NCBI RefSeq assembly: GCF_002831585.1
Contig: NZ_CP025113.1
Location: 3,797,001 to 3,861,000 of the forward strand
Direction of reading: 5' to 3'
Length of the DNA: 64,000 nt
DNA from: Bradyrhizobium sp. SK17
GTDB taxonomy: Bacteria; Pseudomonadota; Alphaproteobacteria; Rhizobiales; Xanthobacteraceae
Of the stretch, positions 1 through 8,216 are shown one piece after another; within the stretch, counting starts at the first letter, position 1, and each line of letters begins with the position of its first letter. The notes beneath the pieces are model-generated. The model was not told the origin of the DNA. It saw only the letters and a program-made list of their open reading frames with translations, and did not search any database. The position numbers and the translations under genes were made by a program.

Positions 1-627
1 GGCGCGGCGGCGTTCCACCAGGGTTTCGAGATAAGCAAGGAAATCCTTCACTGCGGCGTTGCCGCGATCGAACGCCTCCTCGCTGATGACGGGCTCCAGC
101 GCGCCCAGGATCGCCAGCGACCAGTCGCGCAGCGGCTCGCGCTCGTCGTGCGGCACGTCGAGCAGATTGCCGATCACCTCGACCGGAATGGCCGAGGCGA
201 AGTCGCCGATCAGCTCGAAGCGGTCTCGGGTCTCGATCCGGTCGAGCAGGCTGTCGACCAGCGCGATCAGGTCCGGCTCCATGCCGGCGATCGCGCGCGG
301 CGACAAGGCGCCCATGATCAATCGACGCACGCGGGTATGCGCCGGCGGGTCGTTGAAGACGAGGCTCGTGGTGTGGTGCTCGTAGAGCAGCGAGGCGCCG
401 TATTTCGGCAAGAACTCCTTCTTCTTGTCGGAGGAGAACGTCTTGGTGTTCTTGTAGGCGGCGATGAGATCGTCGTAGCGGGTGAGAAAATAGCAGCCGT
501 TCGGCAACCGCTTGACCGGCGCGTGTTCGCGCAGCGCGCGATAGGTCGGGTAGGGGTCGGCGTAGAAGTCCGGCGTCAGCTTCTCCAGGTCGAAACCATC
601 AGCCAGCTCGCGCGCGTGCCCATCCAT
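1..627 (-). CDS. Cytochrome P450, N-terminal part (runs off left edge)
   Basis: The first 209 residues of a soluble bacterial cytochrome P450; the rest lies beyond base 1. The start is the ATG at 627, with GGAG a few bases upstream; the ATG four bases further in is in another frame. Visible family features are the early DPYPTYRALRE segment and NDPPAHTRVRRL near residue 95, the helix C region whose His and Arg contact the haem propionates, followed by PVEVIGNLLDVP. The I-helix, ExxR and haem-cysteine loop are outside the window, so substrate and redox partner cannot be judged. It is transcribed divergently from the decarboxylase pair at 833. Confidence 0.9.
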   Translation of the reverse strand, partial: MDGHARELADGFDLEKLTPDFYADPYPTYRALREHAPVKRLPNGCYFLTRYDDLIAAYKNTKTFSSDKKKEFLPKYGASLLYEHHTTSLVFNDPPAHTRVRRLIMGALSPRAIAGMEPDLIALVDSLLDRIETRDRFELIGDFASAIPVEVIGNLLDVPHDEREPLRDWSLAILGALEPVISEEAFDRGNAAVKDFLAYLETLVERRRA

Positions 628-766
628 GGCGACTCCAACCCAATTAGTTTCATTTGCAACTATCGTAAGCGGCGGGCGGCCGCCGCGCAACACATTATGG
701 AAGTATCGGGAGCGGCGCGACGCCCTCGGCGTGGTGCGAATATATCGCAGAGCCATATGCGGTTTT

Positions 767-783
767 GCGCTTTGATGAAGCGC
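767..783. promoter_or_regulatory. Inverted repeat in the P450/decarboxylase intergenic region
   Basis: GCGCTT and AAGCGC form a perfect 6-bp inverted repeat around TGATG, 50 bp before the decarboxylase start at 833, inside the 205-bp divergent intergenic region. It could be an operator or a leader hairpin. No clear promoter boxes flank it, so the role is a guess. Confidence 0.25.
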
Positions 784-832
784 GTGCGTCCCACTACAGT
801 CGCGGCCAATCAACAGAGAGCCGGAAACGCCA

Positions 833-1366
833 ATGCATGCCCGTGCCGAGACCGCGGCCTCCTGGCCGGAGGAGATCTTCTCGATATTGCAGCGCTTCGA
901 GGTGCGTCAGGTGCCTTACGTGCCGGATGCCGGGCATTCGGAGCTGATCGAGCGGGTGCTGGGTTCATCCTCGATGCGCGGCATTGCGTTGACCACCGAG
1001 GAGGAAGGCGTGGCGCTGCTCGCAGGCGCCTGGGCGGGCGGCCAGCGCGGCGTGCTGCTGATGCAATCGAGCGGGGTCGGCAATTGCATCAACATGCTCT
1101 CGCTGGTGCAGATCTTCCGTCTGCCGTTTCTCACTTTGGTGACGATGCGCGGCGAATGGGGCGAGTTCAATCCCTGGCAGGTGCCGATGGGATCGAACAC
1201 GCAAGGCATCCTCGAACTGGCGGGGATCAAGGTGCTGCGCGCTTCGCGTCCTGATGAAGTGCGCGAAGTCGTCGAAGCCGGTGCGGCGCAGGCCTACAAC
1301 GCCTGCACGCCGACCGCCGTCCTGCTGTCGCAGCGTCTGATCGGGGCCAAGGTCTTCACCAAATGA
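833..1366 (+). CDS. TPP-dependent 2-oxoacid decarboxylase, pyrimidine-binding (alpha) subunit, sulfopyruvate/phosphonopyruvate decarboxylase-like
   Basis: A 177-residue protein matching the N-terminal (PYR) domain of thiamine-diphosphate enzymes encoded as split subunits, as in ComD of sulfopyruvate decarboxylase. The TEEEG motif near residues 55-59 holds the glutamate that activates the thiazolium cofactor, and SSGVGN is the usual loop after the first Rossmann unit. Its stop overlaps the start of the next gene (ATGA), so the two are translated together and should form an alpha-beta pair. No coenzyme M or phosphonate biosynthesis gene is nearby, so the 2-oxoacid substrate is unknown. A GGA-containing weak ribosome site precedes the ATG. 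Confidence 0.8.
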   Translation: MHARAETAASWPEEIFSILQRFEVRQVPYVPDAGHSELIERVLGSSSMRGIALTTEEEGVALLAGAWAGGQRGVLLMQSSGVGNCINMLSLVQIFRLPFLTLVTMRGEWGEFNPWQVPMGSNTQGILELAGIKVLRASRPDEVREVVEAGAAQAYNACTPTAVLLSQRLIGAKVFTK

Positions 1367-1953
1367 GCAAAGCCAATCTCCTCGACCGCCGCGCCGTGGT
1401 TTCCGAACTGCTGAGGGATCGCAAGGGCGCCTTCGCCGTCGGCGGCCTCGGCGCCTCGACCTATGACATCGCCGCCGCCGGCGACCACGACCGCAATTTC
1501 TACCTCTGGGGCGGCATGGGCGGCGCCGTGATGATCGGGCTTGGCCTCGCGTTGGCGCAGCCGACGCTGCCGGTCGTCGTGATCACCGGCGACGGCGAGA
1601 TGCTGATGGGGATGGGGAGCCTCGCGACCGTCGCGCTGCAGCAACCCAAAAACCTCTCGATCATCGTGCTGGACAACGAGGCCTATGGCGAGACCGGCGG
1701 CCAGGCCAGCCATACCGGTGGAACCGCCGATCTCGTAGGTGTTGCAAAGGCGTGCGGAATCGGAGATAGCCGGGCAACCAGCACGATGGCCGAGGTCGAG
1801 GCTTTTGCCTCGTCTTTACAGAATGTTACGGCGGGACCTCGGTTCGCCAGCGTGAAGATTGACGGGGCCAATCTGGAACGGGTGCTGTCCAGCCGCGACG
1901 GCACCTACATCGTCAACCGCATCAGAGGGTCGATCGGACACACTCCGATATAA
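1363..1953 (+). CDS. TPP-dependent 2-oxoacid decarboxylase, diphosphate-binding (beta) subunit
   Basis: 196 residues corresponding to the C-terminal (PP) domain of a split TPP enzyme (ComE-like). The cofactor motif is GDGEMLMGMGSLAT... with the closing DNEAYGETGG, the standard GDG-x(about 26)-N pattern that holds magnesium and diphosphate. GGMGGAVMIGLGLALAQP precedes it as in acetolactate-synthase-type folds. It overlaps the alpha gene by 4 bases and ends just before the TetR promoter. The pair probably decarboxylates a small 2-oxoacid such as a sulfo- or phosphonopyruvate analogue; this specificity is inferred only from the family. Confidence 0.8.
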   Translation: MSKANLLDRRAVVSELLRDRKGAFAVGGLGASTYDIAAAGDHDRNFYLWGGMGGAVMIGLGLALAQPTLPVVVITGDGEMLMGMGSLATVALQQPKNLSIIVLDNEAYGETGGQASHTGGTADLVGVAKACGIGDSRATSTMAEVEAFASSLQNVTAGPRFASVKIDGANLERVLSSRDGTYIVNRIRGSIGHTPI

Positions 1954-1979
1954 AACGACTTCTGCGGTGCAATAGAACC

Positions 1980-2010
1980 TTGACTTTTGGTAAAGTGAGT
2001 GATTACTCAC
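1980..2010 (+). promoter_or_regulatory. Promoter with TetR-type palindromic operator
   Basis: TTGACT (1980-1985) fits a -35 box. GTGAGT-GATT-ACTCAC (1995-2010) is a perfect 6-bp inverted repeat around four bases, lying where the -10 box should be and just before the tetR start at 2019. An operator here would block RNA polymerase, the usual autorepression design of TetR regulators of RND pumps. The -10 box itself is not convincing. Confidence 0.55.
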
Positions 2011-2018
2011 GACCCCAA

Positions 2019-2720
2019 ATGTCTACCTTACGCATGACAAGTGACTTGCGGCGTCAGCTGATCCTGAGCGCTGCAAAGCGATGCTTCGCCCGCAGCGGCT
2101 TCGCCGGCACCACGACCAAGAGCGTGGCGGCCGCGGCTGCCATTTCGGAAGGGTTGCTGTTCAAGCATTTCCCGTCGAAAGCTGCGCTGTACGCTGAAAT
2201 CCTTGCCGAGGAGTGCGAAGCGGATCCCGATTTCGCGCATCTGCTCGGCCAGGAGCCCTCGACCGCGACGCTGATCGAGCTGGTGCAGGGCATGGTCGGC
2301 CACTTCATGCAGCTGCGGGACGCGCCGGACCAGGAAGAGGCGCAACGGATGCGACTGATGGTGACGAGCCATCTCGACGACGGCGAATTTGCGCGCCTGC
2401 TCTACGACAAGATCGGCAAGCTGATCGGCCCGACCTTCTCCGCATCGCTCGAACGGGCGATCGCGGCCGGCGAGGCGACGCGGATCGGCGACGAGCCGAT
2501 CAACCTGTTCTGGTTTGCGCACCATACCGTGCTTATGGGCGCGCTGACGCAGCTGCCTGCGACACCATGTCTCCCCTACGGCGATGCCGCCGCGGCCGAG
2601 CGGCAGCTTTGCCAATTCATCCTTCGCGGCATCGGACTTACCGAAGCCGCAATCTCAACTCATTTGGGCCGCGAGCCGTCGCCGAGCGCAGGACCGTCGG
2701 TAACTGCAGAAAGTGCATGA
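2019..2720 (+). CDS. TetR/AcrR family transcriptional repressor of the RND operon
   Basis: A helix-turn-helix regulator of 233 residues. The DNA-binding domain occupies about residues 8-55: ILSAAKRCFARSGFAGTTTK, then the recognition helix ISEGLLFKHFPSKAALY. The remainder is the variable ligand-binding region. The ATG at 2019 is chosen because an upstream TTG (1980) would place the promoter palindrome inside the gene; the ATG at 2034 is equally possible. The gene directly precedes the efflux adaptor and pump on the same strand, so it most likely represses them and is released by a pump substrate. Family assignment is firm; the ligand is unknown. Confidence 0.88.
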   Translation: MSTLRMTSDLRRQLILSAAKRCFARSGFAGTTTKSVAAAAAISEGLLFKHFPSKAALYAEILAEECEADPDFAHLLGQEPSTATLIELVQGMVGHFMQLRDAPDQEEAQRMRLMVTSHLDDGEFARLLYDKIGKLIGPTFSASLERAIAAGEATRIGDEPINLFWFAHHTVLMGALTQLPATPCLPYGDAAAAERQLCQFILRGIGLTEAAISTHLGREPSPSAGPSVTAESA

Positions 2721-2721
2721 C

Positions 2722-3915
2722 ATGAATATTCAGACCGAAAGCCACATCTCGGGGCAACCGATCAAGGACAAGCAGGCCAAGCGCCCGGTTCGCCTGGTGC
2801 GCTGGTTCATCATCGTCGGCCTCTTGCTGGCCCTGCTGGTCGGCGCGCTGGTTGGCTTCAACGCCTTCCGCAGCCACATGATCGCGCAGTTCTTCGCCAA
2901 CAACAAGCCGCCGCCGTCGAACGTCACGGCCGCGGAGGCGAAGTCCGAGGTGATTCCGAACCTGCTGACAGCGGTCGGCGATCTCGTCGCGGTGCACCAG
3001 GTCAATGTCACGACCGACGTGCCGGGCCGCATCACCCAGATCATGTTCACCGCCGGCAGCCATGTGAAGGCGGGCACGCCGCTGGTGCAGTTGTTCGACG
3101 CGCCGGAGCAGGGCGACCTCGCGAGCTTCAAGGCGCAGGCCATCGTGGGTGAGCAGCAGCTCGACCGCGCCAAGCAACTGGCGTCGCGCCAGTTCGGGCC
3201 GCAGTCGACCGTCGACACGGCGCAGGCGACCTACGACCAGGCCAAGGCGGGCATCGCCAAGACCGAGGCGCTGATCTCCCAGAAGCTGGTGCGCGCACCG
3301 TTCGAAGGCGATCTCGGCGTTCGTCAGGTCGAAGTCGGCCAGTATCTGACGGCCGGCACCCAGATCGTGTCGCTGACCGATCTGTCGGTGCTGTACGCCA
3401 ACATGACCGTGACGGAAAAGCAGAGCTCGCAGATCAAGGTCGGCCAGGCCGTGCGGATCATGGTGGATGCCTATCCGGGCCGCACCTTCGATGGCAAGAT
3501 CACGACCATCGAGCCGCAGATCGCGACCGACACCCGCAACATCCGGGTCCAGGCCACGATCCAGAATCCGGACAGCATCCTCAAGCCCGGCATGTTCGCG
3601 ACCGCCACGATCGTGCTGCCCGAGAAGCCGCCGGTCGTGACCATTCCCGAGACCGCGGTCGACTACACGCTGTATGGCGACTCCGTGTTCCTGATCACCG
3701 AGAAGAAGGGTGACGACGGCAAGTCGACGCTGACCGCGGAGCGCACCTTCGTGAAGACCGGCAACCGCATCGAGGGGCGTGTCGAGATCCTCAAGGGCCT
3801 GAAGCCCGGGGACCGGGTCGTCGCCGTCGGCCAGATCAAGCTGCAGTCGGGCATGGCAGTCGCGATCTCGGCCGATCCGGCGCCGCCGGTGCCGGCCGAG
3901 CCGCCGCGCTACTAA
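2722..3915 (+). CDS. RND efflux periplasmic adaptor (membrane fusion protein)
   Basis: A membrane fusion protein of 397 residues with one N-terminal membrane segment (about residues 24-48, VRWFIIVGLLLALLVGALVG). Then come the barrel-sandwich/lipoyl half with VPGRITQI, a coiled coil (about 130-185), the second lipoyl half with LVRAPFEGDLGVRQVEVGQY, and a beta-barrel domain. This order is that of MexH/AcrA-type adaptors linking an inner-membrane pump to an outer-membrane channel. The ATG at 2722 follows the tetR stop by one base; a GTG at 2713 would overlap tetR. The next gene is the pump; no outer-membrane channel gene is present, so one encoded elsewhere must be borrowed. Confidence 0.9.
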   Translation: MNIQTESHISGQPIKDKQAKRPVRLVRWFIIVGLLLALLVGALVGFNAFRSHMIAQFFANNKPPPSNVTAAEAKSEVIPNLLTAVGDLVAVHQVNVTTDVPGRITQIMFTAGSHVKAGTPLVQLFDAPEQGDLASFKAQAIVGEQQLDRAKQLASRQFGPQSTVDTAQATYDQAKAGIAKTEALISQKLVRAPFEGDLGVRQVEVGQYLTAGTQIVSLTDLSVLYANMTVTEKQSSQIKVGQAVRIMVDAYPGRTFDGKITTIEPQIATDTRNIRVQATIQNPDSILKPGMFATATIVLPEKPPVVTIPETAVDYTLYGDSVFLITEKKGDDGKSTLTAERTFVKTGNRIEGRVEILKGLKPGDRVVAVGQIKLQSGMAVAISADPAPPVPAEPPRY

Positions 3916-4099
3916 GGCATGATCCGGAAGCGTGCGAAGCATTCTTCCCTATTGATTGTGCCCAAGGAAGAAGCTGACGCGCGATGATGATCTCACCCGA
4001 TCTCGTTGCGCGTTAGCCCGATCACTTGAACTCGGAGGCCCGATTGGCCCTCCGCCCAATGTTGCCGCGAACCGGCAGACAACACGAATCGAGTTGGCG
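3916..4099. other. Intergenic stretch between adaptor and pump
   Basis: 184 bases between the RND adaptor and pump genes with no credible gene. It opens with GGCATGATCCGGAAGCGTG, which resembles a degenerate copy of a common rhizobial intergenic repeat beginning GGCATGATCCGGAAA. The reading frame of the pump stays open back to a TTG at 3956, but that extension has no family likeness. Confidence 0.4.
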
Positions 4100-7000
4100 A
4101 TGGCCTTTACTGATATTTTCATCAAGCGCCCGGTGCTGTCGGTCGTCGTCAGCCTGCTGATCCTGCTGATCGGCTTGCGCGCGGCCATGGTGCTGCCGAT
4201 CCGGCAATATCCGAACCTCTCGAACACCGTTGTGACGATCACCACGGTGTATCCTGGCGCGGCGCCGGAGCTGATCAACGGCTTCATCACCACGCCGATC
4301 GAGCAGGCCGTCGCCTCGGCCGAAGGCGTCGACTACATGACCTCGAACTCGGTGCTCGGCACCTCGACGATCCAGGTCTACGTCAAGCTCAATCATGATC
4401 CGAACCAGGCGCTCACCGAGGTGCTCGCCAAGGTCAACTCGGTCAAATACCTGATCCCGAAGGAAGCCTTCGATCCGGTCGTGACCAAGGCGACCGGCGA
4501 CACCATCGCCGTGATGTATCTCGGCTTCTCCAGCGAAGAGCTGAACGGATCGGCGATCTCCGACTATCTGACCCGCGTCGTGCAGCCGGTGCTCTCGACG
4601 GTTGACGGCGTCGCATCGGCCGACATCCTCGGCGGCCAGACCTTCGCGATGCGCGTCTGGCTCGATCCGACCCGGATGGCCGGGCGCGGCGTCTCGCCCA
4701 ATGACGTCGCGGCTGCGATCGCCGCCAACAACTTCCAGGCGGCGGCCGGCCAGACCAAGGGTTATTTCATCGTCTCCAACGTCTCGGCCAACACCGACCT
4801 TCAGAACATCGATCAGTTCAAGCGCATGATCGTGAAGTCGAAGGACGGCGGCTTTGTCCGCATCGAGGACATCGCGACGGTGGAGCTCGCGGCGCAGTCG
4901 ACCGACGCCAGCGTCGCCTTCAACGGCGAGCATGCGATCTTCATCGGCATCAAGGCGACCCCGCAAGGCAACCCGCTGACCCTGGTGAAGGGCGTGCGCG
5001 CGCTGTTCCCCGACCTCGAGCGCAACCTGCCGCCGTCGATGAAGATGAAGGTGGCCTACGACTCCACCAAGTTCATCCAATCGTCGATCGACGAGGTCGA
5101 GAAGACGCTGACCGAAGCGGTGCTGATCGTCGTCGTCGTCATCTTCCTGTTCCTGGCCTCGATCCGCTCGGTGATCATCCCCGTCGTCACCATTCCGTTG
5201 TCGCTGATCGGCGTCTGCATCCTGATGCTGGCGGCCGGCTTCAGCTTCAACCTGCTGACGTTGCTGGCGATGGTGCTGGCGATCGGCCTCGTGGTCGACG
5301 ACGCCATCGTGGTGGTGGAGAACATCCATCGACATCTCGAGGAGGGCCTGCCACCGGTGCAGGCATCGCTGAAGGGCGCGCGCGAGATCGTCGGCCCGGT
5401 CGTCTCGATGACGATCACGCTGGCGGCGGTGTACGCGCCGATCGGCTTCCTCGGCGGCGTGACCGGCACGCTGTTCCGCGAATTCGCCTTCACGCTGGCC
5501 GGCTCGGTGATCGTGTCCGGCGTGATCGCGTTGACGCTGTCGCCGATGATGTGCTCGGTGTTCCTCAAGAACACGGAGGAGGGGCGTTTCGCCAAGCTCG
5601 TCAATCGCGTGTTCGGCGCGGTGACGCGCGCCTATGGCCGCCAGCTCGACCGTTCGCTCGACTACCGTCCGATCACGGCGTTGTTCGCCGTGACCATCCT
5701 CGGCCTGGTCGGCTTCCTCTACATGCACATCCAGAAGGAGCTGGCGCCGCAGGAAGACCAGGGCATCGTGTTCGCGGTGACCAAGGCGCCCAAATACGCC
5801 AACATCGACTACATCGATTTCTACGGCGACAAGATGGACAAGGAGTTCCAGAAGTTTCCCGAGACCGATCTGCGGTTCATCCTGAACGGCATCACCGGTC
5901 CGCAGGGCGGCTTCGCCGGCATGCTGCTGAAGCCGTGGGATGAGCGCAAGCGTTCGGCCCAGACGCTGCAGCCGCTGGTGCAGAACGAGCTGTCGAAGAT
6001 CGAAGGCGTCAGCGCGTTCGCGTTCAGCCTGCCGCCGCTGCCCGGCGGCCCCGGCGGCCTGCCGGTGCAGATGGTGATCTCTTCGACGGCCGGATTCCAG
6101 CAGGTGTTCGACCAGATGAACAAGCTGAAGGACGCCGCGCGCAAGAGCGGCCTGTTCATCGTCACCGACAGCGACCTCGACTTCAACCAGCCGGTGGTCC
6201 GGGTGAAGGTCGATCGCTCCAAGGCGAGCGACCTCGGCATCACCATGCAGTCGATCGGTGGTGCTTTGGCGACCCTGCTCGGCGGCAACTACGTCAACCG
6301 CTTCAACCTCGAAGGGCGTTCCTACCAGGTGATCCCGCAGGTGCCGCGCGCCAACCGGCTCGCGCCCGAGTCGTTCGACAACTACTACGTCCCGACCGCG
6401 ACCGGTCAGCTGGTGCGGCTGTCGACGGTGGTTTCGGTCGAGACCGGCGTCGATCCGAACGCGCTGACCCACTACAACCAGCTCAACTCGGCGACCTTCC
6501 AGGCCGTGCCGATGCCTGGCGTCTCGATGGGGCAGGCGGTCGAGTTCCTGCAAGGTGAAGCCAAGAAGCTGCCGTCCGGCTTCAGCTTCGACTTCCTCGC
6601 CGACTCGCGGCAGTACGTCAACGAAGGCAATCAGCTGCTGGTCACCTTCGCGTTCGCCATCATCATCATCTTCCTGGTGCTGGCGGCGCAGTTCGAGAGC
6701 CTGCGCGACCCGTTCGTGATCATGATCTCGGTGCCGATGGCGATCGTCGGCGCCTTGATCCCGCTGTTCTTCGGTGCCGCCACCATGAACATCTACACCC
6801 AGGTGGGCCTGTTGACGCTGGTCGGGCTGATCACCAAGCACGGCATCCTGATGGTGGAGTTCGCCAACGAGTTGCAGCTCAACGAGGGACTGGACCGTCG
6901 GTCGGCGATTGAGATGTCGGCCCGGATCCGGCTGCGCCCGATCTTGATGACGACGGCGGCCATGGTCACCGGCCTGCTGCCGCTGCTCACAGCTTCGGGC

Positions 7001-7201
7001 GCCGGCGCCGCCAGCCGCTTCTCGATCGGCCTCGTGGTCGTCACCGGCATGACGATTGGCACGCTGTTCACGCTGTTCGTGCTGCCGATGGTCTACACGG
7101 TGATCGCGACCGACCACCAGGCCGCGGCCCGTTCCGACCGCGCCAAGCAGATCGCCGATTACGAGCTTGAAGGCCGTGGCGGCGCATTGAAACCGACCTG
7201 A
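4100..7201 (+). CDS. RND multidrug efflux pump, inner-membrane subunit (HAE-1 family)
   Basis: A proton-driven drug exporter of 1033 residues, the normal size for AcrB/MexF-type pumps. It starts with the family signature MAFTDIFIKRPVLSVVVSLL. The proton-relay aspartates are in GLVVDDAIVVVENI and the partner lysine in LVGLITKHGILMVEFANE. Two large periplasmic loops and twelve membrane segments are arranged as expected. The ATG at 4100 is chosen over the open TTG at 3956 because it gives the canonical N-terminus. With the preceding adaptor and TetR it forms a drug- or solvent-efflux operon, and a terminator follows. Confidence 0.93.
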   Translation: MAFTDIFIKRPVLSVVVSLLILLIGLRAAMVLPIRQYPNLSNTVVTITTVYPGAAPELINGFITTPIEQAVASAEGVDYMTSNSVLGTSTIQVYVKLNHDPNQALTEVLAKVNSVKYLIPKEAFDPVVTKATGDTIAVMYLGFSSEELNGSAISDYLTRVVQPVLSTVDGVASADILGGQTFAMRVWLDPTRMAGRGVSPNDVAAAIAANNFQAAAGQTKGYFIVSNVSANTDLQNIDQFKRMIVKSKDGGFVRIEDIATVELAAQSTDASVAFNGEHAIFIGIKATPQGNPLTLVKGVRALFPDLERNLPPSMKMKVAYDSTKFIQSSIDEVEKTLTEAVLIVVVVIFLFLASIRSVIIPVVTIPLSLIGVCILMLAAGFSFNLLTLLAMVLAIGLVVDDAIVVVENIHRHLEEGLPPVQASLKGAREIVGPVVSMTITLAAVYAPIGFLGGVTGTLFREFAFTLAGSVIVSGVIALTLSPMMCSVFLKNTEEGRFAKLVNRVFGAVTRAYGRQLDRSLDYRPITALFAVTILGLVGFLYMHIQKELAPQEDQGIVFAVTKAPKYANIDYIDFYGDKMDKEFQKFPETDLRFILNGITGPQGGFAGMLLKPWDERKRSAQTLQPLVQNELSKIEGVSAFAFSLPPLPGGPGGLPVQMVISSTAGFQQVFDQMNKLKDAARKSGLFIVTDSDLDFNQPVVRVKVDRSKASDLGITMQSIGGALATLLGGNYVNRFNLEGRSYQVIPQVPRANRLAPESFDNYYVPTATGQLVRLSTVVSVETGVDPNALTHYNQLNSATFQAVPMPGVSMGQAVEFLQGEAKKLPSGFSFDFLADSRQYVNEGNQLLVTFAFAIIIIFLVLAAQFESLRDPFVIMISVPMAIVGALIPLFFGAATMNIYTQVGLLTLVGLITKHGILMVEFANELQLNEGLDRRSAIEMSARIRLRPILMTTAAMVTGLLPLLTASGAGAASRFSIGLVVVTGMTIGTLFTLFVLPMVYTVIATDHQAAARSDRAKQIADYELEGRGGALKPT

Positions 7202-7228
7202 GCCCTCCAAGCTCATGCTCGCGGAGAA

Positions 7229-7260
7229 GGCGGCACTGGCGAAAGCCACTGCCGCCTTTT
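7229..7260 (+). terminator. Rho-independent terminator after the RND operon
   Basis: GGCGGCA-C-TGGC, loop GAAA, then GCCA-C-TGCCGCC followed by TTTT. The stem has 11 pairs with one C/C mismatch and lies 27 bases after the pump stop codon. Confidence 0.8.
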
Positions 7261-7311
7261 CTTTGTCTCGTGATAGCCTTTGGGCAGGCAGAGGTTCTGG
7301 AGGAAACTGTC

Positions 7312-8055
7312 ATGGCGAGCGAATTTGCGGCGGGCAATTACCGGTTCATTCCGGCTGTGTTCCAATATTCTAGCGGCGCGCAAGCGAACGCCGGCTACGA
7401 GATCGAGCGGGTGCGCTTCGATCGTCTGCTGCCGCTTGCCGAAGGCTTTGCGCGGATCGCAGCCTACATCAAGGACGCCGGCCGGCCGCTGACCTCGTTC
7501 TGCGCCTGCGAATTGCGCTCGCCGGCGGCCTTCACCGAGGACGGTTTTCGCGCCTTCAACCAGCATTACGTCAAGACGCTCGCCGAATGGGGCCTGTTCG
7601 ACGGCACCATCAATCCGGTGGCCCGCAGCAATGTCTGTCCCGAGATCGATCCGCCGGCCGAGCCGTCGTTCCATGCGTTCTCGTTCACCCGGTCGAGCGC
7701 GACCGCGTCGCCGTCCTTCGTGATCGCGGGTGGTGCCGAGGCACGCAGCGGCACCGCCAGCTATCCCGATCGCATCGTCTGCTATCGTGATCTCAGTCCC
7801 GGCGCGTGGCGGGAGAAGGTGCGCTTCACCGCCGGCGAGATGGAGCGTCGCCTCGCCGAGTTCAGCTTCGGCTGGGAAGCGACGACGGCGGTGCAGGCCT
7901 ACACCGTGCACGACATCCATCCCGTGGTCGTCGACGAACTGGTCCGCCGCGGTGCCACGCGCTCGGGGCTGACCTGGCATTTCTGCCGCCCGCCGGTGGT
8001 CGATCTCGAATACGAGATGGATTGCCGCAGGGTGTTAAGGGAAGTGGTGATTTAG
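7312..8055 (+). CDS. Conserved protein, possible CnbZ-type 2-aminomuconate deaminase
   Basis: 247 residues from the ATG at 7312, preceded by GAGGAAA. There is no signal peptide or membrane segment. Conserved-looking blocks are LTSFCACELRSPAAFTEDGF and INPVARSNVCPEIDPPAEPS. From memory these resemble proteins annotated as 2-amino-5-chloromuconate deaminase (CnbZ), a family distantly related to RidA/YjgF; I could not confirm this by search. It stands alone after the RND terminator and before a palindromic element, with no nitroaromatic pathway genes beside it, so the real substrate may be another enamine or imine. Confidence 0.6.
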   Translation: MASEFAAGNYRFIPAVFQYSSGAQANAGYEIERVRFDRLLPLAEGFARIAAYIKDAGRPLTSFCACELRSPAAFTEDGFRAFNQHYVKTLAEWGLFDGTINPVARSNVCPEIDPPAEPSFHAFSFTRSSATASPSFVIAGGAEARSGTASYPDRIVCYRDLSPGAWREKVRFTAGEMERRLAEFSFGWEATTAVQAYTVHDIHPVVVDELVRRGATRSGLTWHFCRPPVVDLEYEMDCRRVLREVVI

Positions 8056-8089
8056 ACGGGTGTGGTTTGGGGCGGGCATTGCGAACCCC

Positions 8090-8187
8090 GTCATCCTGAG
8101 GAGCGCGTAGCGCGTCTCGAAGGATGCACGGCCACAGTCGGGCCGTCGTGCTTCGAGACGGCCGCTTCGCGGCCTCCTCAGCATGAC
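8090..8187. repeat. Interspersed palindromic element, GTCATCCTGAGGAG type
   Basis: Starts GTCATCCTGAGGAGCGCG and ends CCTCCTCAGCATGAC, so the outer arms pair, with inner arms CGTCTCGAAGGATG and CTTCGAGACGG. It fills the gap between the converging genes at 8055 and 8217 and may act as a two-way terminator. A close relative lies at 49885. Confidence 0.8.
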
Positions 8188-8216
8188 GGTGAGGAATTCG
8201 TGGCCGCTGTGGCGTG

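Noticed and set aside
148..1254. 368-codon plus frame across the P450 and decarboxylase genes
   Set aside because: Opposite strand or wrong frame of two recognised genes, with no domain.
2638..3942. 434-codon minus-strand frame opposite the efflux adaptor
   Set aside because: Low-complexity Arg/His/Leu/Gly translation and complete overlap with a real gene.
3956..4099. N-terminal extension of the RND pump from a TTG
   Set aside because: RND pumps begin at MxFTDxFIxRP; the extension has no likeness and the ATG at 4100 fits.
4022..7249. Long open frame of 1075 codons on the minus strand opposite the RND pump
   Set aside because: It is the antisense of a strongly conserved pump; its translation is rich in Arg, His, Asp and Gln with no domain, typical of GC-rich shadow frames.
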